This document shows, piece after piece, positions 1-10,440 of a stretch of 64,000 nucleotides of DNA. This stretch comes from Punica granatum (taxonomy: Eukaryota; Streptophyta; Magnoliopsida; Myrtales; Lythraceae). Location of the stretch: NCBI RefSeq assembly GCF_007655135.1, contig NC_045129.1:12896001-12960000 (forward strand), written 5' to 3'. Both the position numbers and the translations under genes were made by a program. How positions within the stretch are numbered: position 1 is the stretch's first letter; every line of letters begins with the position of its first letter. Below the pieces are notes generated by a model, which was given only the letters and a program-made list of their open reading frames with translations, made no database searches and had not been told where the DNA came from.

Positions 1-1810
1 GTGTAAGATTAATAAGATCAACCGCTGACCTCATTGCCTCGCCCCAGAAAGGCTTAGACAGTTTCGCTTGAGAAAGCATACAACGAACTCTCTCAACAAT
101 TGTGCGGTTCATCCTCTCTGCAAGCCCGTTCTGTTGTGGTGTCTTCGGTACCGTCTTCTCAAGTTTGATACTGTGAGTCCTGCAATAGTTCTCGAAAGGA
201 CCTCTATACTCACCACCATTATCAGCTCTGACACATTTCAGCTTCATGCCTGTTTCTCTTTCCACTGCTACATGGAAGTTCTTGAAAATCTCAGTCACCT
301 GATCTTTAGTTCTTATAGGGTAAGCCCAAACTTTCCTGGTGTGATCATCTATAAATGTCACAAAATAGAGAGCACCACCAAGAGATCTATCCGACATAAA
401 ACAAACATCTGTATGCACAAGATCAAGTATATGATGGCATCTAGAGGGACGACTTCTAACAAAAGAAACTCTCCTCTGCTTACCAGCTAAACAGTGATCA
501 CAAGTGCTCAAGTGCATACCTTTAACGGGCAAAGACTGCTTTCTAGCAAGAATTTGAATACCTTTCTCGCTGATATGTCCGAGTCTCCTGTGCCATAGCT
601 CGATAGGATAATCCTCAGCAACATTAATTTGACCGGAATTGTGTCTGGCACGCAGTCTATAGAGAGTGTCGGTCTTCTGACCCCGTGCCACAATCAACGA
701 ACCCTTGGAGAGCTTCCATCTCCCATTGCTGAATTCATTACTGTAGCCTTCATCATCAAGTTGACCCGTCGAGATTAGGTTAAGGCGAATTTCTGGAACA
801 TGCCTCACCTTCTTCAAAAACAACTTGCAGCCAAGCTCGGTCTCTAGACAGACATCACCAATACCGACAATCTTGCATGATTGTCCATTCCCCATTCTCA
901 CATAACCATAGTCCCCGGTAGTGTAAGATGAAAAGAAATCCCGATGAGGAGTGACATGAAACGAGGCACCTGTATCTGCAACCCAGGTAGAGTCCTGACA
1001 TGTGAAATTCACATAAGCTTCATCACAAATGATGTAGGTCTCTCCATCACATGCCACTGCTGTAGTGACTTCTTCCTTCTTGCTCTCACCGTTGCCATTC
1101 TGATTTTTCTTCAGAGCTCTACACTCCCTTTTGTAGTGTCCCTCTTTTCCACAGTGATAGCAAGTGACCACTTTCCTCGTCTTTGACTTTGATCTCCCCC
1201 GTTGTTCAGTAACCAAAGCTTCAGACTGAATGGAAATTCCCGTGCCTTTCCTTCTAGTCTCCTCATTAAATAAACTGTCTGTCACCGTAGCCAACGATAG
1301 CTTCCCGTTTGGCGCAGAATTGCTTAATGCAACCACAAGTGTGTCCCAATTATCCGGTAGAGTCCCTAAAAGTAGACAGGCCTGCAACTCATCGGGTAAT
1401 ATTATCTCCAGGTTCGTCAACTGGTTAATAATATCCTGGAAATTACTCATGTGCGCAGCCATATCACCTCCATCCTGGAAACGAAGATGAACCAGCTTCT
1501 TTACGAGGAATGCCTTATTTTGTGGTGTCTTCCTCGCATAGAGATTTGTCAATTTATCCCACAAAGCTTTCGCATTTGTCTCCTGAGCAACATGATGGTA
1601 AATACTATTGTCTATCCACTGCCGAATCAAACCAATAGTCTTCCGATTTGTGCGTTCCCAAGCCTTGTCATCCTTATCTTTGGGTTTCGCGGAATCCCCT
1701 TCAATAGGATCGTACAAATCCCTGCAAAATAGAAGATCCTCCATCCGAGACTTCCATATAGAGTAGTTGGTTGCATTCAACTTGAACATGGATCCTGTAG
1801 ACTCCTCCAT
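1..1810 (-). CDS. Ty1/copia retrotransposon gag-pol polyprotein (5' part, runs off the window)
   Basis: The reverse strand is open from the ATG at 1808-1810 to the window edge, about 603 codons, with no stop that I found. In order it shows a copia gag region near residues 1-230, one CCHC zinc knuckle (CYHCGKEGHYKREC), the aspartic protease motif DTGAS, the GAG-pre-integrase HHCC region, and the integrase core with two of the three catalytic acidic residues (HTDV and RADNGGEY) and the usual PQQNGLAER stretch. Reverse transcriptase and RNase H would lie beyond position 1. The start codon sits just inside the primer-binding site and LTR, as expected for gag. The frame looks uninterrupted, unlike the other retroelement remnants in this window, so the insertion is probably young. 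The product would form cytoplasmic virus-like particles for retrotransposition. Family assignment is firm; activity is unproven. Confidence 0.9.
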   Translation of the reverse strand, partial: MEESTGSMFKLNATNYSIWKSRMEDLLFCRDLYDPIEGDSAKPKDKDDKAWERTNRKTIGLIRQWIDNSIYHHVAQETNAKALWDKLTNLYARKTPQNKAFLVKKLVHLRFQDGGDMAAHMSNFQDIINQLTNLEIILPDELQACLLLGTLPDNWDTLVVALSNSAPNGKLSLATVTDSLFNEETRRKGTGISIQSEALVTEQRGRSKSKTRKVVTCYHCGKEGHYKRECRALKKNQNGNGESKKEEVTTAVACDGETYIICDEAYVNFTCQDSTWVADTGASFHVTPHRDFFSSYTTGDYGYVRMGNGQSCKIVGIGDVCLETELGCKLFLKKVRHVPEIRLNLISTGQLDDEGYSNEFSNGRWKLSKGSLIVARGQKTDTLYRLRARHNSGQINVAEDYPIELWHRRLGHISEKGIQILARKQSLPVKGMHLSTCDHCLAGKQRRVSFVRSRPSRCHHILDLVHTDVCFMSDRSLGGALYFVTFIDDHTRKVWAYPIRTKDQVTEIFKNFHVAVERETGMKLKCVRADNGGEYRGPFENYCRTHSIKLEKTVPKTPQQNGLAERMNRTIVERVRCMLSQAKLSKPFWGEAMRSAVDLINLT

Positions 1811-1846
1811 CTCGAAAACACCGAAAAAAAAAACTCAAACTTCTCT

Positions 1847-1866
1847 AACCCGAAGCTCTGATACCA
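1847..1866 (-). other. Retrotransposon primer-binding site (initiator Met-tRNA type)
   Basis: On the reverse strand this reads TGGTATCAGAGCTTCGGGTT, the classic plant copia primer-binding site complementary to the 3' end of initiator Met-tRNA. It begins two bases after the LTR terminal CA and lies about 40 bp upstream of the gag ATG. Confidence 0.9.
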
Positions 1867-1868
1867 CT

Positions 1869-2424
1869 TGTTGGGGTTAGGGATGTACTCAACCAAACAA
1901 TAACGCAGCGATTAATCTTCCTCCCCTTCTAGTGTAATCGAGATAGGAACTAATCAAATCAACCAACAAGCAGTAAAGTAAAACAACACCAAGAATTTTA
2001 CGTGGAAAACCCCAATGTGGGGAAAAACCACGGGACCAACTCCGAATCAACGATCCACTATGAAGGTTATACAATGTCTTTCATCAAGGGTAAACCCTTG
2101 GATCACCAAACTCAAGAGAAACACTCTCTTGGATCACCCAAATACTAAATTCGTCACCCACACCGGGTGGTTCACAAAATCAGCTGAAACAGCACCTACA
2201 GAGCTCGAATAGAAATTCTGACCGTTCAGAAGTTAGCCCCACGTGTTCTGCCGCCTCTTCAAATCTGCAGCTCTGTTATTCTTCTGTTCTCTGCTGCCAT
2301 ATATATATATATATATATGCTGAAATATAAACCCTAAAAACTGGGTTCTTGGGCCTATTAAAGCCCGATAAAAGCCCAATACAATTTGAGCCCAACTTCC
2401 TCCAAATTGGAGGGAAGCCCAACA
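1869..2424 (-). mobile_element. 5' LTR of the copia element (556 bp)
   Basis: The segment is bounded by a short inverted repeat, TGTTGGG at one end and CCCAACA at the other, giving the canonical TG...CA LTR ends. It directly abuts the primer-binding site. An (AT)n run near 2300-2319 lies in the middle and could supply the TATA region. The partner LTR is beyond the left window edge, so the LTR identity and target-site duplication cannot be checked here. The base after the LTR begins AGTTT, a possible 5-bp target duplication. Confidence 0.85.
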
Positions 2425-2469
2425 AGTTTTTTTACTTCCGAACTCGGATACCAATTATTAGGCCCTTAC

Positions 2470-2534
2470 CATTCTCCATATAGGAGAGAATGGGGGGGAA
2501 TTGTTGGGCCGGTTTCTCTCCTATATGGAGAATG
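2470..2534. repeat. Perfect 21-bp inverted repeat (hairpin)
   Basis: Positions 2470-2490 are the exact reverse complement of 2514-2534, with a 23-nt spacer that includes a run of seven G. It lies just outside the copia LTR and overlaps the start of the small LTR-like remnant. Confidence 0.9.
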
Positions 2535-2687
2535 ATGAGGGCGGGTGATGGAAGTAATCCCACATGGAAAAATTGAGAGGAAATCCATAGGTTTATAAGA
2601 GATAATGGTCTAGCAACCCATTGGCTTAAGTTTTTGGGTTGCGGATGGGCCCGAGTCTCAAGTAAGCCCTGTGGATTTTTCCTAACA
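2502..2687 (+). mobile_element. Small LTR-like remnant (TRIM-like or solo LTR)
   Basis: A 186-bp stretch starts TGTTGGGC and ends CCTAACA, forming LTR-like inverted ends. It contains a CCCACATGG motif near 2560 and a TTTATAAGAG TATA-like box, both common in short plant LTRs. Four bases after its end comes TGGTGTCTGGC, a degenerate match to a Met-tRNA primer-binding site. No coding capacity and no second LTR were found nearby, so it could be a TRIM fragment or a solo LTR. Confidence 0.4.
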
Positions 2688-3554
2688 CATTGGTGTCTGG
2701 CTTTGCTCATAATATTGGCATAGTCTCTCAGCATCTGTGGCTGAGTTGCGGAGCGTGTTGACAGGACTAGATCGTTCGTGAGGCTGAGGGTTCGGCCGGT
2801 AATTCTTGAAGTCGATTCCGTTAGTTTGTGACCTTATCACGAGCCCTGGCCGATCGAAGTGTTCCACACATATCTCACCGATTGTCGAGGCAATTAAAGG
2901 CCCTCTCGAGAAAGAGGACCGTCAAGGTTGTTCACACGTATCATAAAAGGAAATTCGTATATAAATTGGTTGGTGCAAATTTCTCTGCGACATCAATTGC
3001 ACCTTCTATTGGCAGCTAAGAGTGCCATTGTTTACCAAAATTATTGAGGTATTTATACTTGTCTTTGTATTTCTTACTTTTCTATTGTATTGGGCTTAGG
3101 GTCCGTTTCAGTCTACCCAAAAAAAAGAAAAAAAAAACTCATTGAACCAATACCAAATCTAGAAATTCTTGTGCTCTTGACGGATATGCTCTTTTTTTTC
3201 CCCCACTAATCCTCCTATTATATTCAACTCCACAATTGTTTCTCAGCTGTAATATCAACAGACTTAGAAAAAATAATTTCTACCTCCTTTTCTTATTTTT
3301 AATTTTTTTACTTTTGTTTTATAATTTAATCCTTGAAGTTCATATGTATTTGATAAAATTTCAATTCGAAAATTTCAACAAGTATTGAAATTTGACTTGT
3401 CAAAAAGCTCAACGTGATATTTTATCAGTAATTCATTATAATTTATTTATGTAAACCCACATTTACACAAGTACAATTCCATATAATTTTATTTATTGCA
3501 TTTTTAAATGGTTTTGTTTTTACTAAATTTCTAATTTTTATATATTATAGTTGT
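2688..3554. other. Non-coding interval after the LTR-like remnant
   Basis: The first 350 bp has mixed composition and may be the internal part of the small LTR-like element. From about 3100 the sequence turns strongly AT-rich. No open frame with a recognisable product is present. Confidence 0.5.
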
Positions 3555-4802
3555 AATCAATCAATATATATTATATATATAAAGTTGTATCCCACCCTAT
3601 TAAATAAGGGTGCTATCATAAATGTCTAATAAATTAGTATGTTATATAGAAATTGAATAATATTAATTATTATTATAATTAAATAAAATAATCCGAAAGA
3701 AACATTAAAGAAGAATTCTAATCACTTATTGTTATTTTATTAGTAAATAAATATACATAATTTTAAAGGCATTAAGAATTATTAGACTTTACTTAATTAA
3801 TTTTAATAATCATTATGAGCCTTATAAAAGTTAAATTAGGTGAATCTCTCATCAAAGTGATTAGTCATTTTATCTAAAATAATTCAAATTTATCAAACTT
3901 AATACATGAAGTATGAGTGAGAAAAAGACAATTCCAATTGCTTAATTTTAAAAGTTTTTAGACTCTATAATTATTAATCTTTCATTAATATAATAAACTT
4001 AGCTAGGAGTTTTGTTTTTGTTTTCTAGATTTTATAATTATTTTCTTATAAATTGAATTGATAATTGAGATCATATCTATAAAATATTTTGCATGAATTA
4101 TTTGCTTATGAGTTGTTCAATTAATATTATCTAGCGTGTATATGAAATTTATCGTATTATAGTTTATACAGTATAAGAATAATGTTTCTATTTTATTATT
4201 AATATAAACTATAAATCAATATTAATAATTGTCTTAATGTCTATATATATATATATATATATATTTGTAAAATTCGTGCAATGCACGGGTTCAATAGCCT
4301 AATATATACATAAAGTTGACACCGCCCTAATAAATAGGGGCAAAATAGTAAATATGTTACTTAATTTATATGTTAATATACTATATAGAAATAACACAAT
4401 AACAATATATGAATATAAACAAAATATCCAAAGAAGAAAATATTTCAAATTTTCGATCAGTTATTGTTATTTCATTAATTGGTAAATAAATATACTCATA
4501 ATTAAGAAAACAAAGAATCATTTATAATTATATAAACCTAAAGTCAATCTAAAAATTCTAAGAATAATAGCTAATTTTATAAAAAGGTCAATTAAGTAAA
4601 ACTTTCATATAAGTGATTGGGTCAATTTATCTTAAAGTATTCAAATTTATAAAAATTAATATATGAAATATCGGTTATAATAAAGAACAAGCAAATAATT
4701 AAATTTAAAAATTTTAATAAACTCAAATTTCAAATAAATTTTCCTAGAAATTAAATTGATAATTGTAATGATATATATATTACATGAGTTCCTTATTTAA
4801 GA

Positions 4803-4839
<37 letters not shown>

Positions 4840-6397
4840 TATTCTATCACAAATTTGAATGTGCCGATTTAAATTTTAAACAATATAAAAAATAAACTTT
4901 ACATGTTGACATAAACTATGAATTTATACAAATTATTGTTTACATATTCAAATTTTTGTAATAAAATTTCTTTACAAAATTCGTGCAATACGAGTCCAAT
5001 AAACTAGTATATATATATATATATATAAACAAACTTGACTACGATACAATAAATAGGGGTATAACTACAAATATATAAACTTAATTGACGTTAACTAAAT
5101 ATTTTATAGATAAATTACCAAATATTTTATAAATAATTAATAATTATTTATGGTATTCTAACTTTTCTCGATTAGTACAATTTTTTTATTATGGGTAAAG
5201 TCATGTAGCATATCAGTTCGTCAAACAAAGTCATGGGCAATTTATGTTTCTATATTTTGTTACGTTGCATATGATATTAAGAGTTGATCCCTTCAAAAAT
5301 TCCTCTTCTTTTCTAGAGTTGCAGGTTCTATTATCAAATTTATAAAGAAACAAAATTTTGATATTTATTTCGATAGAATTATATTATGGATTGTAAGTTG
5401 GGATTTTCCTCTTCAAAATGCAATTAGATGGCATTTACTTTCATACGTCTACCCAACATCATCTTTGATTGATTTCTTAGAAGAGGCGCTTGAGTGTACA
5501 TGAATGATCCGACCTTTCTAGGTGAATACAAATTCAATCTTCTATTGATTCAAACAAATAGCTAAGTAGCAAGTACATTTTAAATTTAGTGTGGGTGTGC
5601 AAGTTGCAAAGTAGTAAAATTTAGATATATGCTAATCTATTTAGATATCTATAAATATATATAAACTTGACTACAAACTAATAAATATGGTAGAATTCTA
5701 AAATAAGTGATATTTTATGATCAAATTATGAAATGTGTGAAATTAAATTAATGTAAATATTCATACAATTAATTCATATACACATAATTAAATTTATTTC
5801 AATATGTGCACAATCAACCATGAATATTTTAATTCTACAAATATCTACTCAATTAATTAATATAAGCATATTTTAAATAGATAATTTTCAGCGTGATGAA
5901 TAAATTCTTTTAAACAACAAATTACTACTAAATTCATATAATCTTTATGTATGTATAAAACTTGACTACAAACTAATAAATTGGGGTAGAATCATAAAAT
6001 AAGTAATATCTTATGGCTAAATTATGAAATGTGTGAAATTAAATTAATGTAAATATTTATACAACTAATTGATATAAACATAATTACATTTATTAATATT
6101 TTAATTCTACGCAATAAGTAGAATTATAATATCTACTCAAATAATTAATATAAGCATATTTTAAATGGATAATTTTCAATATGATAAATAAATTATTTTA
6201 AACAACAAATTAGTACTAAATAGATATAAATATAAGTATATATATTTCAATATATACAAAAATAATTATAAATTATGATAATCTTAAAGGATAAATAGAA
6301 GTATATATTTATATAACATATGATTGTCTCATATGTAAATAATTCATGGATAATTTTTATAATATTTCGTTTAAAAACTTATAAAGTCCATTATGTG

Positions 6398-6431
<34 letters not shown>

Positions 6432-6721
6432 TAAAGAATCTCCATTAGAAAGTTGTTGTTCTAATTTACTAAAATAACTAATATGAATACTAGGATTGAC
6501 GTGGACATACATAAATTTCTATAAAATGAGAAATAATTCATAAAATCTAATGAGATTAATGTTTTCTCCAGAATTTATATACCTTTAAAAACATATTCTA
6601 TTAACTTTCAATTCTAGCGATTAATTTGAAAATATTTGTCAAGCCAATAATTACTATTAAAATATGTGAAACAAACATTAAAAAAAAAAACTCGTGCAAG
6701 GCGCGAGCAAAAAATTAGTAA
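3555..6721 (+). mobile_element. Array of Helitron-like AT-rich units
   Basis: At least five diverged units share a start like TATATATAAAGTTG or ATAAACTTGACTAC followed by an AATAAATAGGGG-like motif (near 3575, 4305, 5020, 5655 and 5952). Three junctions carry a Helitron-type 3' end: a short GC palindrome followed by CTAA, CTAG or TTAG, then T. The first is CGTGCAATGCACG at 4275-4287 with CTAA at 4299-4302, and the next unit begins at once. The second has CTAG at 5004-5007. The third is CTCGTGC...GCGCGAG at 6691-6707 with TTAG near 6715. No Rep/helicase coding is visible, so these would be non-autonomous. The 5' TC ends were not resolved. Confidence 0.6.
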
Positions 6722-9342
6722 TATGATATAGTTCACATGCAGGATGATGATAATAAGTAGTATATTACGAAGAGTTCTGCTACAAATACAAAGATGATAA
6801 AATGTATGAAAAATTATAATGATTTTGAACATCGTAATTAAGTTACGAATTTATAAGATAAACTCGCAGCAAAATGCAGATCGTTTTCCTTTTAAAAAAG
6901 ATAAAAGTTGAGGATGAATTGACCTATACTAAAGTTGAGGATCGGAATAGAAAATTGCTTACAGATCGTGAGGACTTTTTTGCCGAAATGTTAAGTAGGT
7001 TTATTAGAAATCAACAAAAAAAAAAATGGATACAGGGGAAACGCCCAATCGAATGTTACAAAATCAAAATAAACAATTTATCTGCGAGGCAAATAACAAA
7101 AAAAAATTTAGTGAAAAATCACTTCGAAGAAAACAAATACAACTGCTACTAGTCATCTTGAATTCGTAATTTCGATTGCGACCTGTTAAGCTACATTTCA
7201 TCATGGACCGCAGTCGATGCCGGGAAGGGGATGGTCGTCCTAAATCTAGGATGAAATTTCACTTCTCTGCAGAAATTGCATGACAAAGTAGTAGTCAAGA
7301 TGTATTTCTGCAGAAATACAGAGAGAGGACTTTGTACTTGTTCCTTTAGCTTGTTTATATTTAGCTTTCTTTTTTAAAAAAATATATTTCTATTTCTACT
7401 TTATTCTAAAGAAGACTTGTGCGACTAAAATTCCTAGTGCAGGAGGAGTTGATCGATGACGCATGTTCAATTTTAAGCTGGACCTGATCGAACAACTCTC
7501 TTCTTTATTAATATGGAGGTTTCTGCTTGGATTGGCTTAATTTAAATATCAAATCAGAATATTATGAATAATCCGAAACAATTAAAAAGGAGTTCCATAT
7601 AAACCGCACAATACCCATACGTCTTGTACGATAATGAAGTAGGAACAACCGATGTCGTGACCGAAAGCCGGGATCATCGAGGTATGAGATCCCCCGGCCC
7701 TACCAACCACAAGTTTCATAAACATCCTATCCCCATCAAGCATTAGCTGATAATAAAGGACAGAATAAATCTTACCATCAGCCTCTCGATTTAAATTGGT
7801 AAAAAAGAAAAGGCCACGGTAGCAAAGGCTCCTGAAATTCATGGTCCTGATTACTCCTAGCTTCAGTTCAAATAAATAATATCTCAACCATTCAATTCGA
7901 TTCTCTTCGAGGCCACCTCAAACTATCTACAGACATTTTTCTTTTTGATAGGTGTAAACTATCTATAGACATCGACAGCCACAACTTCCATTACCGTAGC
8001 TTACTAAAAATTTGAATGACCACCACAGATCTACCGTGAAAGGGAGTCAATTTTAAAATTATTTTATTACCTAATTTTGTCGTCCATCACTTGCATATTG
8101 ATAAGTCAATACATACGTTTGTTATAAATTTATTGATACTTTTCTCATGCTACCAATTGCAGCGCAATTAATAAAGTAAGTTATGCATTAGTCTCAAGTT
8201 TAGACTTTTTTTTTTTTTCATTATCTAGTATTTGAAAGTCTAGATGGTTACCGACTAATTTAAGTTTGAGTCGGGTCGACTTATTATTGATAAAACTCTC
8301 CTAACCGTGAATTTTATTAATGAAAAACACAGCTGAATCATTTGAATCATTTGTCCATCTCCTTCCTTCCATATATGTCTTGTTTATGTACTGACTCCAC
8401 GGGTTCATTTAACATAACAATGAGTCATAACAACACATTTCATATTTTTAATTCAAATATTTAATACTTATAACACCCGTAATTAATAGAAGTGATTTTT
8501 ATTTCTATTTTCCGTTTAAATACATAATACTTCGGTTTCAACTGTTTAATATTTTATACCGTTTACACAAATACTAAAAGAATTAAACATTTGAATTAAA
8601 TACTAAATACTTAAACTGAAATGCTAAACATATCCCCTTCATACCATGTCGTGAGAATTTCCTCTTAATTACCACCACGATCTCCTACGCGCTCCTGCTT
8701 TTTTTTGGTCAGATTATTATTATTTTTTTGGGTACGCGAATTGGGTAAAGATTATTACTCCAAAAATACGTCTGGGGCTAATATAAAATGAAGGACTCGG
8801 ACTCACCACATGGATTATATTTCTAAAATATATCACCGTCCTCCTAATCTAATTTCACTATCACATCTCTTGATATTTTCATTTTATTTATTATATTCAA
8901 TGGTTCAGTGTTAGCCAAAAAATAAATCCATTAATCTGTCAGTATCACGTTAAGATATTTGGGGAAAAAAAAGTAATCAAACACAACATAATCTTCATAG
9001 ACAATTTCAATAGAAAAAGAAACAGATCATACCCGTATAGCATGGATAAATCGAAAAAGTGATTTGTTTCTTTACCATTTCGTATAGGTTCGACACGAGA
9101 AATGTACACATACAATGTTACCGCAAATACATTCCTCGTACTAATTAATACATTAAAACCCGATAAAACAACAATCGTATCCCCTTTACAACCAACACAA
9201 TCAAAATGTTATTTCAAGCATGCTTGCAACAGTCAAAAATTTCTTATCATCTCCATGGAACCAACCTAAAATGTTGACGTACAACAAATCTCATTTGATT
9301 AATGCGTCCACCACAAGTATTTGGCAAGGCGCGATCAGTTCA
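6722..9342. other. Gene-free interval downstream of the BBX gene
   Basis: About 2.6 kb without a recognised gene. Two open frames, 6874-7152 plus (92 codons, lysine-rich) and 7582-7887 minus (101 codons), resemble no family I know and have no supporting context. The 7580-7900 region is less AT-rich than its surroundings and could be an old gene fragment. From 7920 to 9220 the DNA is AT-rich. The last 200 bp probably holds the 3' UTR of the minus-strand BBX gene. Confidence 0.4.
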
Positions 9343-10182
9343 TCACACGGAGCACTCCGCGCAGCCTTCTTCGGGGTCGTCACCGCCCAGTTTCCGCCTG
9401 GCCCGGCACGCACGCGCGAGCTTGGCCGCAGCGGCCACTATCAGCTTGGCCGGAACCCCGGAGACTTCCTCCAGCCTCCTGATCAGCACCTGCCACGTGG
9501 CATCCTTCCTGGCCCTGGACATCCTCAGCCCGAGCCAAAACGCTGCCGCCAGCAGGACCCTCAGCGGCAGGGCCGTCATTTCACCCCCGCATAAGCCAAG
9601 GGCTCGGGAGGCCCGGTCCACGACCGAGCCGTCGCTCAGACCTAGCCTCTGCCGCCAAATCCCCAAAATGCCCTCCGCCCTGGCGTCTATCCGTGCCACG
9701 GCCAGCGACGATTTCCTCCCGATCCTCGCCGCGGGGGAGCTAACCTCACCGGAGGGCAACCTCGCCGAGTCGTCCTTCCCGGACGTCTCCGTCAGCGAGC
9801 TCGAGAAGGAGACTCTCTCCAACTCGCGCCTACGGTTACAGCCCGGCCGACGGATCTTCGCAGGAGCAGCCGCGGCGGCGGATCCGGTCCACGAGACACA
9901 GTCCGACTCCGACGAGAGACAGTCGGAGTCATCCGCCGGAGGGAGTGGGCGCTCGCCGGAGCAGGACTTGCAGACGATTGTCCGATGAGCGACGCCGGAG
10001 CCGGAGAATCGGGTTTCGGCGAGGGACCCGCAGGAGGAGCAGACAGAGTGGCGGATGTGGCGGGCGACGAGGAAGTTGGCGCCGTGGACGTCGGCGTCGC
10101 AGCGGAAGCAGAGGAAGGCGGAGTCCGAGGAGCAGTAGAGCGAGGCGTCGGCTCCGCAGAGCTCGCAGACTCTGCCTTTCAT
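9343..10182 (-). CDS. BBX32: Single B-box zinc-finger protein, BBX32-like
   Basis: An intronless 279-residue frame. Residues 6-45 form one B-box with the full ligand set: C6, C9, C17, D20, C25, C28, D29, H33, H42 and H45, plus the conserved N36. No second complete B-box and no CCT domain follow; a CxxC (residues 48-51) and another Cys pair (71 and 74) are the only remnants of a second finger. The C-terminal part has the AAAFWLGLR...TWQ...LARA segment and an acidic DPEEG tail, which I recognise from Arabidopsis BBX32. In that family BBX32 acts in the nucleus as a negative regulator of light signalling, pairing with other BBX proteins to dampen HY5-dependent transcription. The gene is very GC-rich compared with the flanks, which creates long shadow frames on the other strand. 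Its neighbours support the call, because BBX32 sits next to MNS2 in Arabidopsis. Confidence 0.8.
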   Translation of the reverse strand: MKGRVCELCGADASLYCSSDSAFLCFRCDADVHGANFLVARHIRHSVCSSCGSLAETRFSGSGVAHRTIVCKSCSGERPLPPADDSDCLSSESDCVSWTGSAAAAAPAKIRRPGCNRRRELERVSFSSSLTETSGKDDSARLPSGEVSSPAARIGRKSSLAVARIDARAEGILGIWRQRLGLSDGSVVDRASRALGLCGGEMTALPLRVLLAAAFWLGLRMSRARKDATWQVLIRRLEEVSGVPAKLIVAAAAKLARACRARRKLGGDDPEEGCAECSV

Positions 10183-10440
10183 GGCGATGAAGAAGAAGTA
10201 TTACCAGGAAGAAGAACAGAGAACCAATCAAGCAAAGCTGCTTAGAGAGAGAGAGAGAGAGAGAGAGGGAGGAGGCGTGAGAGGCAGGCCAAGAGATTTC
10301 AAGGAATGAGAGGGAGCGGATGGTTTTAGAGAAAGAGATTTAGAGAGAGAAAGTGTGGGGTTGTAGAGAGAGAGAGAGAGGAATGAGGCGGTGGGTGGCG
10401 AGTGTGATAAGTGTGAGGTCCAAAATTGATATATGGAAAC
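10183..10440 (-). promoter_or_regulatory. GA-rich 5' leader/promoter of the BBX32-like gene
   Basis: Two (GA)n tracts (10244-10267 and 10365-10380) lie within 200 bp upstream of the ATG, reading as CT tracts in the gene's sense. CT/GA microsatellites of this type are common in the 5' UTR and core promoter of dicot genes. No clear TATA box was fixed. Confidence 0.45.

Noticed and set aside
9302..9988. 228-codon plus-strand open frame opposite the BBX gene
   Set aside because: It lies antisense to a B-box gene with a full zinc-ligand set. High GC content makes long antisense frames, and its product resembles nothing known.
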